From positions 124,001 through 188,000 of the forward strand of contig NZ_AUAR01000007.1 in assembly GCF_000428825.1 (NCBI RefSeq): a stretch of DNA of 64,000 bases, read 5' to 3'. Positions 7,799-16,032 of the stretch are shown piece after piece. Under the pieces are notes generated by a model. It searched no databases and was not told the DNA's origin. It saw only the letters and a list, made by a program, of their open reading frames with translations. The stretch comes from Desulfomicrobium escambiense DSM 10707. GTDB taxonomy: Bacteria > Desulfobacterota > Desulfovibrionia > Desulfovibrionales > Desulfomicrobiaceae. How positions within the stretch are numbered: position 1 is the stretch's first letter; each line of letters starts with the position of its first letter. A program made the position numbers and the translations under genes.

Positions 7799-9109
7799 CT
7801 ACATGAGCGACGGAAGAAAAGTAACGATCTGGGGGAAGAGGAAAAGCAGGACGATGCCGAGCATGGTCGCCATCAGGAACGGGTAGATGCCGCGGAAGAT
7901 GGACTCCAGGCTGATGTTCTGCTTCATGCCGGTGGTCACACCGTAGACCACGTAGACGTTGATGCCAACGGGCGGCGTGATGACGCCCATCTCCGTGACC
8001 AGGACGATGATGACCCCGAACCAGATGGGGTCGTAGCCGAGGTTCATGACCACGGGATAGAAGACGGGCACGGTCAGCATGACCATGGCCAGGGAGTCCA
8101 TGAAGCAGCCGCCGAGGAAGTAGATGAGAACGATGAGCCCCATGACGGCCAGGGCCGGGACGTCCAGGCCGCCGATATAGCTTGCCGTGGTGAAGGGAAT
8201 GCGGGTCACGGCCAGGAACTTGCCGAAGACCACGGCCCCGGCCACGAGAAAGAGAATCATGGCCGAGGTCCGCAGAGTCTCCTCCAGGGATTTCATGATC
8301 AGCTTCAGGTTCAGCTGACGCCGGACCAGGCCGAGCACGAGCACGCTGAAGGCGCCGACGGAGGCTGCCTCGGTCGGCGTGAACCAGCCTTTGAACAGCC
8401 CGGTGAGGACGACGGCAAAGACGATGAGCGTGTCTGTCAGCCCCGACAGGGACCGGATGCGCTCGGACCAGGAGAAGTGCTCTGCCGGCGGGCCGTACTC
8501 GGGATGGCGCCTACAGGTCACGGCGATGGCCGCCAGGAAAAGGGCCGTCAGCAGAAAGGCCGGGAGGATGCCCGAAACGAAGAGCTTGCCGATGGACTGC
8601 TCCGTGAGCACGCCGTAGATGATGAGCACCACGCTCGGCGGCATGACCATGCCGAGCCCCCCGCCGGCGGCCACGGCGCCTGCGCTCAGGCGGTCACGGT
8701 AGCCGAAGCGCTTCATCTCGGGGATGGCCACAGTGGCCATTGTTGCGGCCGTGGCCGGGCTCGATCCGCAGACCGCGCCGAAGGCCGTGCAGGCCGAAAC
8801 CGTGGCCATGGCCAGGCCGCCGCGGATATGCCCGAAGAAGCGGTAGGCCGTGGAGTAGAGGCGGCGGCTGATGCCGGCGTTGAAAGCCAGTTGCCCCATG
8901 AGGATGAAGAGCGGGATGGTCGTCAGGTCATAGGAGACGAAGACTTCGTACATGCTGCGGCTGATCATGTTCAGGCCGCCCTGAACCGAGGTCAGGACAG
9001 AGAACCCGACGAAACCGACAACGGCCATGACGAAAGCCACGGGCATGCGCGTGCAGAACAGGGCGAGCATGGCCGCGATGCCGATGAAACCGATGACGGC
9101 CGGGTTCAT
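7799..9109 (-). CDS. dctM: TRAP transporter large permease (DctM)
   Basis: 436 residues, about 12 hydrophobic segments. Diagnostic segments include GSSPATAATMATVAIPEM, the MPPSVVLIIYGVLTEQSIGKLF stretch and FTPTEAASVGAF, typical of the DctM/IT superfamily subunit that carries the ion-coupled transport pathway. ATG 9109 is chosen over an in-frame GTG at 9121 because GGAGG sits six bases before it; it overlaps the dctQ stop by four bases. It is the distal gene of the minus-strand tetR-dctPQM operon. Substrate unknown. Confidence 0.93.
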   Translation of the reverse strand: MNPAVIGFIGIAAMLALFCTRMPVAFVMAVVGFVGFSVLTSVQGGLNMISRSMYEVFVSYDLTTIPLFILMGQLAFNAGISRRLYSTAYRFFGHIRGGLAMATVSACTAFGAVCGSSPATAATMATVAIPEMKRFGYRDRLSAGAVAAGGGLGMVMPPSVVLIIYGVLTEQSIGKLFVSGILPAFLLTALFLAAIAVTCRRHPEYGPPAEHFSWSERIRSLSGLTDTLIVFAVVLTGLFKGWFTPTEAASVGAFSVLVLGLVRRQLNLKLIMKSLEETLRTSAMILFLVAGAVVFGKFLAVTRIPFTTASYIGGLDVPALAVMGLIVLIYFLGGCFMDSLAMVMLTVPVFYPVVMNLGYDPIWFGVIIVLVTEMGVITPPVGINVYVVYGVTTGMKQNISLESIFRGIYPFLMATMLGIVLLFLFPQIVTFLPSLM

Positions 9110-9591
9110 GACTGCCTCCACTGGCGGAGGAAACGGAGGAAGTCGACGCTCATGGCCAGGGTGGTCACGGCGAAGCAGGCGGAGAGAACGTAGATCAGGA
9201 CATGCTCGGGCAATCCCAGGTTCATCGACACCTCGCCCGAGAGCTGCTTGTCACGCGCGTAGAAGCCTATCATGACCGTGGCCGTGGCGAAGAAAAGGAT
9301 CGAAAGGATCTCCCGAAAAAGCTTGAGCCGGCGGCGCACCCGCATCGACAGAAGCTGCACGAAAACCTCCACCCCGATGTGGGAGCGGTGCGAGTGGGCG
9401 TAGGGCAGGGTCAGCCCCAGGGCCAGAACAGCCAAAAAGCTGACCATCTCCTCGGATCCGAAGATCGGGCTCTGCTTCAGCCGCCCGCTGATGTCCGCCA
9501 CCGTGATCAGGACCATGGCCATCAGGCTCAGACACGCGGCGACGCGCATGACGCTTTCGACCCTGGCCAGTATTTTTTCGATTCCTTCCAC
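9106..9591 (-). CDS. dctQ: TRAP transporter small permease (DctQ)
   Basis: 161 residues with four predicted membrane helices, the standard architecture of DctQ. The HIGVEVFVQLL segment after the second helix is typical of the family. The start is a GTG at 9591 with GGGAG eight bases upstream. DctQ pairs with DctM to form the membrane complex of the TRAP transporter. The gene lies between dctP (94-base gap) and dctM (overlap of four bases). Confidence 0.9.
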   Translation of the reverse strand: MEGIEKILARVESVMRVAACLSLMAMVLITVADISGRLKQSPIFGSEEMVSFLAVLALGLTLPYAHSHRSHIGVEVFVQLLSMRVRRRLKLFREILSILFFATATVMIGFYARDKQLSGEVSMNLGLPEHVLIYVLSACFAVTTLAMSVDFLRFLRQWRQS

Positions 9592-9685
9592 AAATACGCT
9601 CCCTTACGCGAAAAGGCGGCGACGCCCTGAGTTGCGGTGGCCACAACACAGACCGTTGCCGCCTGTCAATCGATAATCGAACTGT

Positions 9686-10696
9686 CTACTTCAAATTGGC
9701 GCGCATGAAGTCGACCACGGCCTTGCCGTCGGCACCGGCCTTGGCGCACTCAGCCTCATACTCGGTGAAGATGGGCTCCATGGCCTTGGTCCAGCGCTCG
9801 GCCTCGGCCGGGTCCAGGGTGACCACGGCATTGCCCGGCTGGGCCAGGAAGAAGTCGAGCCCCTCCTTGTCGCTGTCGTCCCAGGCCTGGCCGTGCTTGC
9901 CGACCCACTCGACGCTGACGTCGGTCATGGCCTTCTGCACCTCGGGGGACAGGCCAGCCCAGACACCCTTGTTGATGACCACGAAGAAGGTCGTGGTGTA
10001 GGCCACGGCCGTGGTGTCTGTCAGGTAGTCGACGACCTCGGCCATCTTCCAGCCCTTGTTGGTTTCCACGGGGTAGATGCCGCCGTTGACGACGCCCTTC
10101 TGGATGGACTGGTAGGAGTCGGGCATGGACATGGCCACGGGATTGCCGCCCAGGGCCGTGATGACGGCCGCGCTGTTGCCCGTGGCGCGGATCTTCATGC
10201 CCTTGAGGTCGTCCATGGTCTTGACCGGCTTGCCGGCGGTGTGCAGCTTGCCCGGTCCGTGGGCGTGGAAATACAGGACGTGGACGTCGTCGAACTCCTT
10301 GGGCTTGAACTTCTCGAAGACGGCGTTGGCCAGGTTGGTGGCCTGGATGCCGGACGTGTAGCCCATAGGCAGGTCAACGCCGGACAGGACCGGAAAGCGC
10401 CCCTTGGTGTAGCCAAGGGCCGAGAGGCCGATGTCGGAAATGCCCTGGACCACGCCGTCATAGCAGTCCTTGGGCTTGGTCAGGGTGCCGGCCGGGTAGT
10501 AGTCGATGACGACCTGCCCGTTCGTGCGGGCCTCGACCTCGCGGCACCACTGTTCGGCCAACTGCGACTGGATGTGGGTCGGCGGGAAGAAGTTGCTGTA
10601 GGAGAGTTTGACCGGCCCGGCGGACATGGCCGAACCCGAGAAGCCCAGGACAAGCACGGCGGCGACCAGCGCCGCGACCCGAAAAGACAGCCTCAT
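9686..10696 (-). CDS. dctP: TRAP transporter substrate-binding protein (DctP)
   Basis: 336 residues with a signal peptide (MRLSFRVAALVAAVLVLGFS, cut near AMSA). The mature part follows the DctP fold: KLSYSNFFPPTHIQSQLAEQWC, the GVVQGISDIGLSALGY segment and the KGMKIRATGNSAAVITALGGNPVAM stretch, in which the Arg normally salt-bridges a substrate carboxylate. ATG 10696 with GGAGG upstream is favoured over an in-frame ATG at 10753, which would give a non-signal extension overlapping tetR. The protein delivers an organic acid to DctQM. Substrate cannot be read from sequence. Confidence 0.9.
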   Translation of the reverse strand: MRLSFRVAALVAAVLVLGFSGSAMSAGPVKLSYSNFFPPTHIQSQLAEQWCREVEARTNGQVVIDYYPAGTLTKPKDCYDGVVQGISDIGLSALGYTKGRFPVLSGVDLPMGYTSGIQATNLANAVFEKFKPKEFDDVHVLYFHAHGPGKLHTAGKPVKTMDDLKGMKIRATGNSAAVITALGGNPVAMSMPDSYQSIQKGVVNGGIYPVETNKGWKMAEVVDYLTDTTAVAYTTTFFVVINKGVWAGLSPEVQKAMTDVSVEWVGKHGQAWDDSDKEGLDFFLAQPGNAVVTLDPAEAERWTKAMEPIFTEYEAECAKAGADGKAVVDFMRANLK

Positions 10697-10749
10697 CTCG
10701 AAAATCCTCCGTGTGACAGGTGCGGCCGCGCCCCATGCGCCGGCCCGTT

Positions 10750-11346
10750 TCATGCCTGGGGGTCCAGGGCGTTGGCCAGGGCCAGCCGCATGGCGGCCCG
10801 GCGGAAATCCTTGCGGTCGATGGTGCCCGTGCCCAGCAGCGAATGGATCAGGAAACCCTCGAACAGGGCCGTGTTCAGGGCCCCGATCTTGCTCGCCGGG
10901 TAGCCGCTCTTCACGTACGGGGCGACGATGTCCTCGAAGATGTCGTTGGACAGCCTGTAGAGGGACTGGTTGAGCTGGGCGCGGAGTTCCTCGTTGCGGG
11001 AGGCGTGAATGGTGAACTCCAGGAAGACCGATGACCAGTTGCGATCGTCGATCATGGTCTCCAGAAAATCGAGGATGCGGTCCATGACTTCTTCGAGACT
11101 GCGGGCATGTTTCAGGGCCGCGTCGCGCATGGCCCGGTAGGACTGCATCTTGATGGCGATGATCTCCAGCATGATCTCGTCCTTGCTCTGCCAGTGCCGA
11201 TAGAAATTTCCCTTGGCATAGCCGGCGTCGGCCGTGATCTCGGCCACGGTCGTGGCCACGAATCCCTTGGCCGCGAAGAGCCTTTCGGCGGATTCGAGCA
11301 GCTCGCGCTGGGTCTGAAGCGATTTTTCCTGCTGTTTCCTGGCCAC
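10750..11346 (-). CDS. TetR-family transcriptional regulator of the TRAP operon
   Basis: 198 residues. The N-terminus holds a TetR helix-turn-helix (about residues 10-55: RELLESAERLFAAKGF, TTVAEITADAGYAKGNFYRHWQSKDEI); the C-terminal part is the variable ligand-binding and dimer domain. A GTG start at 11346 is preferred since AGGGG lies six bases upstream; a TTG at 11367 would abut the operator and lack a ribosome site. As first gene of the operon, directly downstream of a perfect palindrome over the transcription start, it probably represses itself and dctPQM. The inducer is likely the transported compound (inference). Confidence 0.88.
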   Translation of the reverse strand: MARKQQEKSLQTQRELLESAERLFAAKGFVATTVAEITADAGYAKGNFYRHWQSKDEIMLEIIAIKMQSYRAMRDAALKHARSLEEVMDRILDFLETMIDDRNWSSVFLEFTIHASRNEELRAQLNQSLYRLSNDIFEDIVAPYVKSGYPASKIGALNTALFEGFLIHSLLGTGTIDRKDFRRAAMRLALANALDPQA

Positions 11347-11368
11347 GTCATCCCCTTTATTGGACAAT

Positions 11369-11401
11369 GGTCACAAAATGACCAAAAGTCATTTTGTGAC
11401 C
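11369..11401 (-). promoter_or_regulatory. Perfect inverted-repeat operator for the TetR regulator
   Basis: GGTCACAAAATGAC (11369-11382) and GTCATTTTGTGACC (11388-11401) form an exact 14-bp inverted repeat around CAAAA. It sits between the -10 box and the tetR start codon, the classical place for TetR autorepression. Confidence 0.8.
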
Positions 11402-11430
11402 ACTTATTCGCGCAACGACAGGAATGTCAA
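11402..11430 (-). promoter_or_regulatory. Sigma-70-type promoter of tetR-dctPQM
   Basis: On the minus strand TTGACA (11430-11425) is followed after 17 bases by ATAAGT (11407-11402). The palindromic operator begins at the next base, so bound repressor would cover the start point. Confidence 0.6.
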
Positions 11431-11489
11431 GCGCCATCGAGAAGATTCCGCAACCTCTCTTGCGGAACACCCGAAACGCCCCACTTTCC

Positions 11490-11518
11490 TTGACAGCCTC
11501 CGAGCCCCCGACTAGCCT
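11490..11518 (+). promoter_or_regulatory. Probable promoter of the cobalamin operon
   Basis: TTGACA (11490-11495), a 17-base spacer and TAGCCT (11513-11518). It ends just before the riboswitch fold begins, so the aptamer would be at the very 5' end of the transcript. Confidence 0.5.
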
Positions 11519-11524
11519 TCCACC

Positions 11525-11690
11525 CACTTCGGATACCTTCGGGTGTAAAAGGGAATCCCGTGCAAATCGGGAGCGGACCCGCCGCCGTGAGTTTCAGCAA
11601 GGCCATCCTCCGCGCTGTCCACTGGGAACCATCCTGGGAAGGACGAGGACGGTGAAACGAGTCGGAAGACCTGTCCGAAGGCCAACCACA
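11525..11690 (+). ncRNA. Cobalamin (B12) riboswitch
   Basis: The conserved core is visible: GGGAATCCCGTGCAAATCGG followed by GAGCGGACCCGCCGCCGTGA, then the distal B12-box region with CACTGGGAACCATCCTGGGA and GAGTCGGAAGACCTGTC. These are the class hallmarks of the AdoCbl aptamer. It stands upstream of cbiK, the B12-type ABC transporter and cbi genes, so the run is expected to be turned down by adenosylcobalamin. The expression platform between 11690 and the cbiK start is not obvious; GC-rich hairpins near 11700-11745 are candidates. Confidence 0.9.
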
Positions 11691-11780
11691 GTCTGTGCCG
11701 TCCGCAACGGGGGTTTTGCGGGCCGCGCCCCGGACCCGCGTCCGTCTTCATCCATTTCCCCCGCCAAACCTGGAGGTCTC

Positions 11781-12665
11781 ATGTTCAAAGCCTCGCATGT
11801 TTGCGGACTCGTTCTCGTCATTTCCATTATGTTCCTCGGCGCCCAGGCTTTCGCCGGCCACGGTGGGGATCGGCCGACCAAAAAGGGCATCCTGCTGGTC
11901 GCCTTCGGCACCACGGTTCCCAAGGCTCGCGCCGCCCTGGACACCATCGACGCCAGGGCCAAGGCCCGCTTTCCCGACCTGGAGGTGCGCTGGGCCTATT
12001 CTTCGCGCATCGTGCGCCAGAAACTGGCCGGCGAGGGACTGCACTTCGATTCCCCGGCCATGGCCCTGGCGCGCATGATGGACGACGGCTTCACCCACGT
12101 GGCCGTGCAGTCCCTGCAGACCATCCCCGGCGAGGAGTTCCACGCCTTGCAGCGCACGGTCGAGGCGTTCTCGGGCCTGCCCAAGGGCATGGAACAGGTG
12201 ACCCTGGGCCTGCCGCTCCTGGCCGAACCGGCCGACGTCGAGGCCTGCGCCAAGGCCGTCATGGCCAGCCTGCCGCCTGAACGGAAAAAGAATGAAGCCG
12301 TCATCCTCATGGGACATGGCACCCATCACCCGGCCAACATCTACTATCCCGGCCTGCAGTACTCGCTGAGCCGGCTCGACCCCCTGGTCCTGGTTGGCAC
12401 CGTCGAGGGCACGCCCTCCCTGGACGATGTGCGCGCGACTCTGAAAGAACGAAAAGTCAGGAAAGCCTGGCTCCAGCCCCTCATGGCCGTTTCCGGCGAC
12501 CATGCCGTCAACGACATGGCCGGCGACGGGGACGACTCCTGGAAGTCCGTGCTCACGGCCGACGGCGTGGCCTGCGAAGCGGTGCTGCGCGGCACGGCCG
12601 AGATCCCGGCCTTCGTGGACATCTGGCTTGACCACCTGCAGGCCGCCGTGGAGCGGTTGAACTGA
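11781..12665 (+). CDS. cbiK: Sirohydrochlorin cobaltochelatase CbiK, exported form
   Basis: 294 residues. The CbiK domain begins at KKGILLVAFGTTVPKARAALDTI and includes the metal-site segment LMGHGTHHPANIYYPGLQ and the C-terminal LQPLMAVSGDHAVNDMAGD. CbiK inserts Co2+ into sirohydrochlorin in the anaerobic B12 route. The N-terminus is a clear signal peptide (hydrophobic residues 8-27, cut near AFA), so this is a periplasmic CbiK as described for the CbiK-P protein of Desulfovibrio vulgaris, where a role in iron or haem handling was suggested. ATG 11781 has GGAGG seven bases upstream. First gene after the riboswitch. Confidence 0.92.
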   Translation: MFKASHVCGLVLVISIMFLGAQAFAGHGGDRPTKKGILLVAFGTTVPKARAALDTIDARAKARFPDLEVRWAYSSRIVRQKLAGEGLHFDSPAMALARMMDDGFTHVAVQSLQTIPGEEFHALQRTVEAFSGLPKGMEQVTLGLPLLAEPADVEACAKAVMASLPPERKKNEAVILMGHGTHHPANIYYPGLQYSLSRLDPLVLVGTVEGTPSLDDVRATLKERKVRKAWLQPLMAVSGDHAVNDMAGDGDDSWKSVLTADGVACEAVLRGTAEIPAFVDIWLDHLQAAVERLN

Positions 12666-12667
12666 CC

Positions 12668-13675
12668 ATGACCGGGCCGCGTCACACCCGGGCCTGGCTG
12701 CTTCTGGCGGCCGCCGTGCCCCTCTCGGTCTACGCGGCCCTGTTCTTCGGGTCCTACCCCCTTTCGGCTGCAGCTATCCACGAGGCCCTGACGGCATGGC
12801 TGCGGGGCGGGCCCGAAACCCAGGATCTGGTCATCGTGCGCGACATCCGCCTGGGCCGCATCATCCTCTCGTTTCTGACCGGATCAGCCCTGGCCGTCTC
12901 GGGCGGGGTCTTCCAGGGCCTGCTGCGCAACCCCCTGGCCGACCCCTTCACCCTGGGCATATCCAGCGGCGCGGCCTGCGGGGCGGCCTTGGCCCTGGGC
13001 TTTGGCTGGGCCCTGCCGGGACCGTCAGCCCTGCCCCTGGCCGCCCTGGCCGGAGCCTTCGCGGCCATGGGGATGGTCCTGGGCCTGAGCCGTCTGGCCG
13101 GGGATTTCTCGCGCGAGAGCCTGGTCCTGGGCGGCATCGTCGTCTCGACGTTTCTGGGCGCGCTCATCGCCCTCATCAAGTCCCTGAACGAGGAGTCGGT
13201 CTCGGCCATCGTCTTCTGGATCATGGGCAGCTTTCAGGGCAGAGGGTTCGACCACGTGGGTGTCATGCTGCCCTACCTGGCCGTCGGGGGCGCAACGGTT
13301 TTTCTGCTGGCCCGCGAACTGGACATCCTGGCCCTGGGGACCGAGCAGGCCGCCCAGGTCGGAGTGGCCGTGAAGCGGGTGCGCATCGCCCTGCTGGTCG
13401 GCGCCGGCATGCTGACCGCCGCGGCCGTCAGCGTCTCCGGGATCATCGGCTTCGTGGGCCTCGTGGTGCCGCATCTGGTGCGGATGCTCGTCGGGCCGGA
13501 CTCCCGCCGGCTGCTCCTTTTCTCGGCCCTGGGCGGCGGGATTCTGCTGCTGTGGTCCGACGTCCTGGCCCGGACCATCCTGACACACGGTGCCGAACTG
13601 CCCGTGGGCGTGCTCACTGCCCTCTTCGGCGGGCCCTTCTTCTGCCTGATCATGGCCCGCAGGCGCACGGCATGA
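12668..13675 (+). CDS. btuC: FecCD/BtuC-type ABC transporter permease
   Basis: 335 residues, about ten hydrophobic segments; characteristic segments GGVFQGLLRNPLADPFTLGISSGAACGAALAL near the N-terminus and GIIGFVGLVVPHLVRMLVGPDSRRLL near the C-terminus. The family moves cobalamin, haem or Fe(III)-siderophores across the inner membrane. Placement after a B12 riboswitch and between cbi genes suggests cobalamin, cobinamide or a cobalt-corrinoid precursor. It starts two bases after cbiK and overlaps the ATPase gene at its end (ATGA). Confidence 0.88.
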   Translation: MTGPRHTRAWLLLAAAVPLSVYAALFFGSYPLSAAAIHEALTAWLRGGPETQDLVIVRDIRLGRIILSFLTGSALAVSGGVFQGLLRNPLADPFTLGISSGAACGAALALGFGWALPGPSALPLAALAGAFAAMGMVLGLSRLAGDFSRESLVLGGIVVSTFLGALIALIKSLNEESVSAIVFWIMGSFQGRGFDHVGVMLPYLAVGGATVFLLARELDILALGTEQAAQVGVAVKRVRIALLVGAGMLTAAAVSVSGIIGFVGLVVPHLVRMLVGPDSRRLLLFSALGGGILLLWSDVLARTILTHGAELPVGVLTALFGGPFFCLIMARRRTA

Positions 13676-14457
13676 GCGCGCCCATGATCGAGATTTCGGG
13701 CCTGGTGGCCGGCTACGACGGCCGGGCCGTGCTGCGCGGCGTCACCCTGAGCGTGGGGGCCGGCGAATTCACCGGCGTCCTCGGGCCCAACGGCAGCGGC
13801 AAGACGACCCTCGTCCGCGCTGTGTCCGGGGTCCTGCCGCCCCTGTCGGGGAGCATCCGCATCGGCGGCGACGACATCGCGGCGCTTCCGCCCAAGGCCC
13901 GGGCCGGCCGCTGCGCCACCGTGGCCCAGAAAACCCCGGCCCTGCCCGGCGTGCGCGCCCTGTCCCTGGTGCTCATGGGCCGCTACCCCTACGTGTCCCT
14001 TTTGGGGGGCTACGGCGCCGCCGACGTGGAGCGCGCCAGGGCAGCCATGGACGAGACGCGCAGCCTGCACCTGCGGGACCGGGCCGCGGACACCCTCTCG
14101 GGCGGCGAGCTGCAGCGCGTGGTCATGGCCAAGGCCCTGACCCAGGACACGGAGCTGCTGCTTCTGGACGAGGCGGCATCCAGCCTGGACGTGGCCCGAA
14201 CCGTGGACCTCTACGAGCTTTTGAAAGTCCGCAACGCCACCGGGACGACCATCCTGACCGTGGCCCATGACCTGAACCTGGCCGCCCTCTATTGCCGTCG
14301 GCTCGTCTTTCTGAAAAACGGGTCCGTCGCGGCCGACGGCCCGACCCGTGACGTGTTCACGGCCCAAACCCTGAGCGAAATCTATGAAACACCCCTTGCC
14401 GTGGCCCCGCACCCTCTCACGGGCGCTCCCCAGGCTCATCTTGTGCCTCGCCCTTAG
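13672..14457 (+). CDS. btuD: FepC/BtuD-type ABC transporter ATPase
   Basis: 261 residues: Walker A GPNGSGKTT (near residue 40), Q-loop region, signature LSGGELQRV, Walker B LLLLDEAASSLD and H-loop AHDLN. This is the energising subunit of the preceding FecCD-type permease. ATG 13672 overlaps the permease stop (ATGA); the frame is open far upstream in the shadow of the permease gene but lacks domain similarity there. Its last 74 bases overlap the substrate-binding gene that follows. Walker B has EA where many have EP. Confidence 0.9.
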   Translation: MSAPMIEISGLVAGYDGRAVLRGVTLSVGAGEFTGVLGPNGSGKTTLVRAVSGVLPPLSGSIRIGGDDIAALPPKARAGRCATVAQKTPALPGVRALSLVLMGRYPYVSLLGGYGAADVERARAAMDETRSLHLRDRAADTLSGGELQRVVMAKALTQDTELLLLDEAASSLDVARTVDLYELLKVRNATGTTILTVAHDLNLAALYCRRLVFLKNGSVAADGPTRDVFTAQTLSEIYETPLAVAPHPLTGAPQAHLVPRP

Positions 14458-15310
14458 CATCTGCCTGACGAGTTCGGCGGCGGCAGAAGTGCGCGTCACG
14501 GACGACCGGGGCGTGGAGATCCTTCTGGACGCCCCGGCCGCCCGGATTGTGCCCCTGTACGGCGCCTTCGGCGAGATCCTGGCCGACCTGGGCCGGGAGG
14601 AGGCCGTCGCCGCGCGCACGGCCGCCGACGATTTTCCGCCGGCCATCGCTTCAAAGCCGTCCATCGGCACGCACCTGCGGCCCAACGCCGAGCTGATCCT
14701 GGGCCTTTCGCCCGACCTCGTAGTGCAACTCGGCGGCCGTCCTGAAGCCCTTGAGGCCGTGCGATTTCTGGAGGAGCGGGGGCTGACCGTGGCCGTCTTC
14801 GACCTGGAAAATTTCGGGCAGCTCTTCTCGGTCATGGAGCGCCTGGGCGTGCTGACCGGCAGCGGCGAACGGGCCGCAGAACGCACGGCCGCCATGCGCG
14901 CCGAGCTGGCCGCCATCGGGGCCGCGCCCGCGGGCCCGCAGCCGCGCATCTTCTTCGAAGCCCGCTACCCCAACCTCCTGGCCGCGGGCCAGGGCTCCAT
15001 GGTCGCGGAGATCATGGCCGCGGCCGGCGGCCGGAACTGTGTCGAGGCCCCGGACAAGCTCGTGCGTCTTGGCGAAGAAGAGGTTTTGCGCCTGGCGCCG
15101 GACATCTACCTCATGCAACAGGGCCCCATGAACCCTTCCCCCGTGCCCCTGGCCGAGCGTCCCCTGTTCCGCACGCTGCCCTGCCTGGGCACTGGCCAGG
15201 TCTTCACCGTGGACCAGGCCCTCTTTTCCCGGCCTGGACCGCGCAGCATCGAGGCCGTGCGGCAGCTTTCAACCATCATCGCAAACTGGAAAACGGAGGT
15301 CCGCCCATGA
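14384..15310 (+). CDS. BtuF-like periplasmic corrinoid/siderophore-binding protein
   Basis: 308 residues: signal peptide (about 1-33, ending SSAAA), then a class III periplasmic binding fold with RVTDDRGVEILLDAPAARIVPLYG, a LGLSPDLVVQLGG strand and the long backbone helix. It would bind the ligand for the BtuCD-like pair. The start at 14384 gives a proper signal sequence but overlaps the ATPase gene by 74 bases; no later start would keep the signal. The stop overlaps cbiL (ATGA). Binding of a corrinoid is inferred from riboswitch and neighbours; iron-siderophore binding remains possible. Confidence 0.85.
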   Translation: MKHPLPWPRTLSRALPRLILCLALSICLTSSAAAEVRVTDDRGVEILLDAPAARIVPLYGAFGEILADLGREEAVAARTAADDFPPAIASKPSIGTHLRPNAELILGLSPDLVVQLGGRPEALEAVRFLEERGLTVAVFDLENFGQLFSVMERLGVLTGSGERAAERTAAMRAELAAIGAAPAGPQPRIFFEARYPNLLAAGQGSMVAEIMAAAGGRNCVEAPDKLVRLGEEEVLRLAPDIYLMQQGPMNPSPVPLAERPLFRTLPCLGTGQVFTVDQALFSRPGPRSIEAVRQLSTIIANWKTEVRP

Positions 15311-16017
15311 GCGGCCATTTATACGGCATCGGCGTCGGCCCAGGCGACCCGGAACTTTTGACCCTCAAGGCGGCGAAAATCCTCGGCAGCGTCGACGTCA
15401 TCCTGGCCGCGTCCTCGACCAAGAACGACGACTCCATGGCCCTGGACATCGCCCGCCCGCACCTGCGGCCCGAAGCTCGCGTCGTCCGCCTGGGCTTCCC
15501 CATGAGCCGCGACGAGGGCACCCTCCAGGCCGCCTGGGAGGAGAACGCCCGGCTGGTCCTGGCGGAACTCGACGCCGGGCACGACGCCGCCTTCCTGACC
15601 CTGGGCGACCCCCTGCTCTACTCCACCTTCGCCTACCTGCTGCGCACCCTGCGCCGACTGGACCCCGAACGGGGCGTGACCGTGGTCCCCGGCATCACGT
15701 CCTTCCAGGCAGTGGCCGCGGCCACGGAAACCGTGCTGGCCGAAGGGTCCCAGAACCTCATGGTGCTCCCGGGCATCCGCGACGCCGGGGAATTGCGCCG
15801 CAACCTCGACGGTGCGGACAACGCCGTCATCCTCAAGGCCTACACCAATTTCGCCGCCATCCGCGAGGAACTCCGCACTTTGCCGTCGCGCCCCCATTGC
15901 GTTTTCGCCTCGAAAATGGGCATGAAGGAGCAGTTCATCACGCGCAGCCTCGAAGAGGCTCCGGACAACCCGACGTACCTATCGCTCATGCTCCTGACCG
16001 CAAACGAACCACGCTGA
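15307..16017 (+). CDS. cbiL: Cobalt-precorrin-2 C20-methyltransferase
   Basis: 236-residue tetrapyrrole methylase. The opening LYGIGVGPGDPELLTLKAAKIL is typical of CbiL/CobI, and LGDPLLYSTFAYLL plus VPGITSFQAVAAATE form the SAM and substrate site. It methylates C20 of cobalt-factor II in the anaerobic cobalamin pathway. The ATG overlaps the upstream stop (ATGA). With cbiD, cbiET, cbiFG and cbiH nearby, it supplies the early ring methylation; CbiC, CbiJ and CbiP homologues are not in this window. Confidence 0.9.
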   Translation: MSGHLYGIGVGPGDPELLTLKAAKILGSVDVILAASSTKNDDSMALDIARPHLRPEARVVRLGFPMSRDEGTLQAAWEENARLVLAELDAGHDAAFLTLGDPLLYSTFAYLLRTLRRLDPERGVTVVPGITSFQAVAAATETVLAEGSQNLMVLPGIRDAGELRRNLDGADNAVILKAYTNFAAIREELRTLPSRPHCVFASKMGMKEQFITRSLEEAPDNPTYLSLMLLTANEPR

Positions 16018-16032
16018 ACCAAGGATACGCAT

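Noticed and set aside
7718-9193. 491-codon plus-strand frame
   Set aside because: Shadow of dctM and dctQ, very His/Asp/Gly-rich, no domain.
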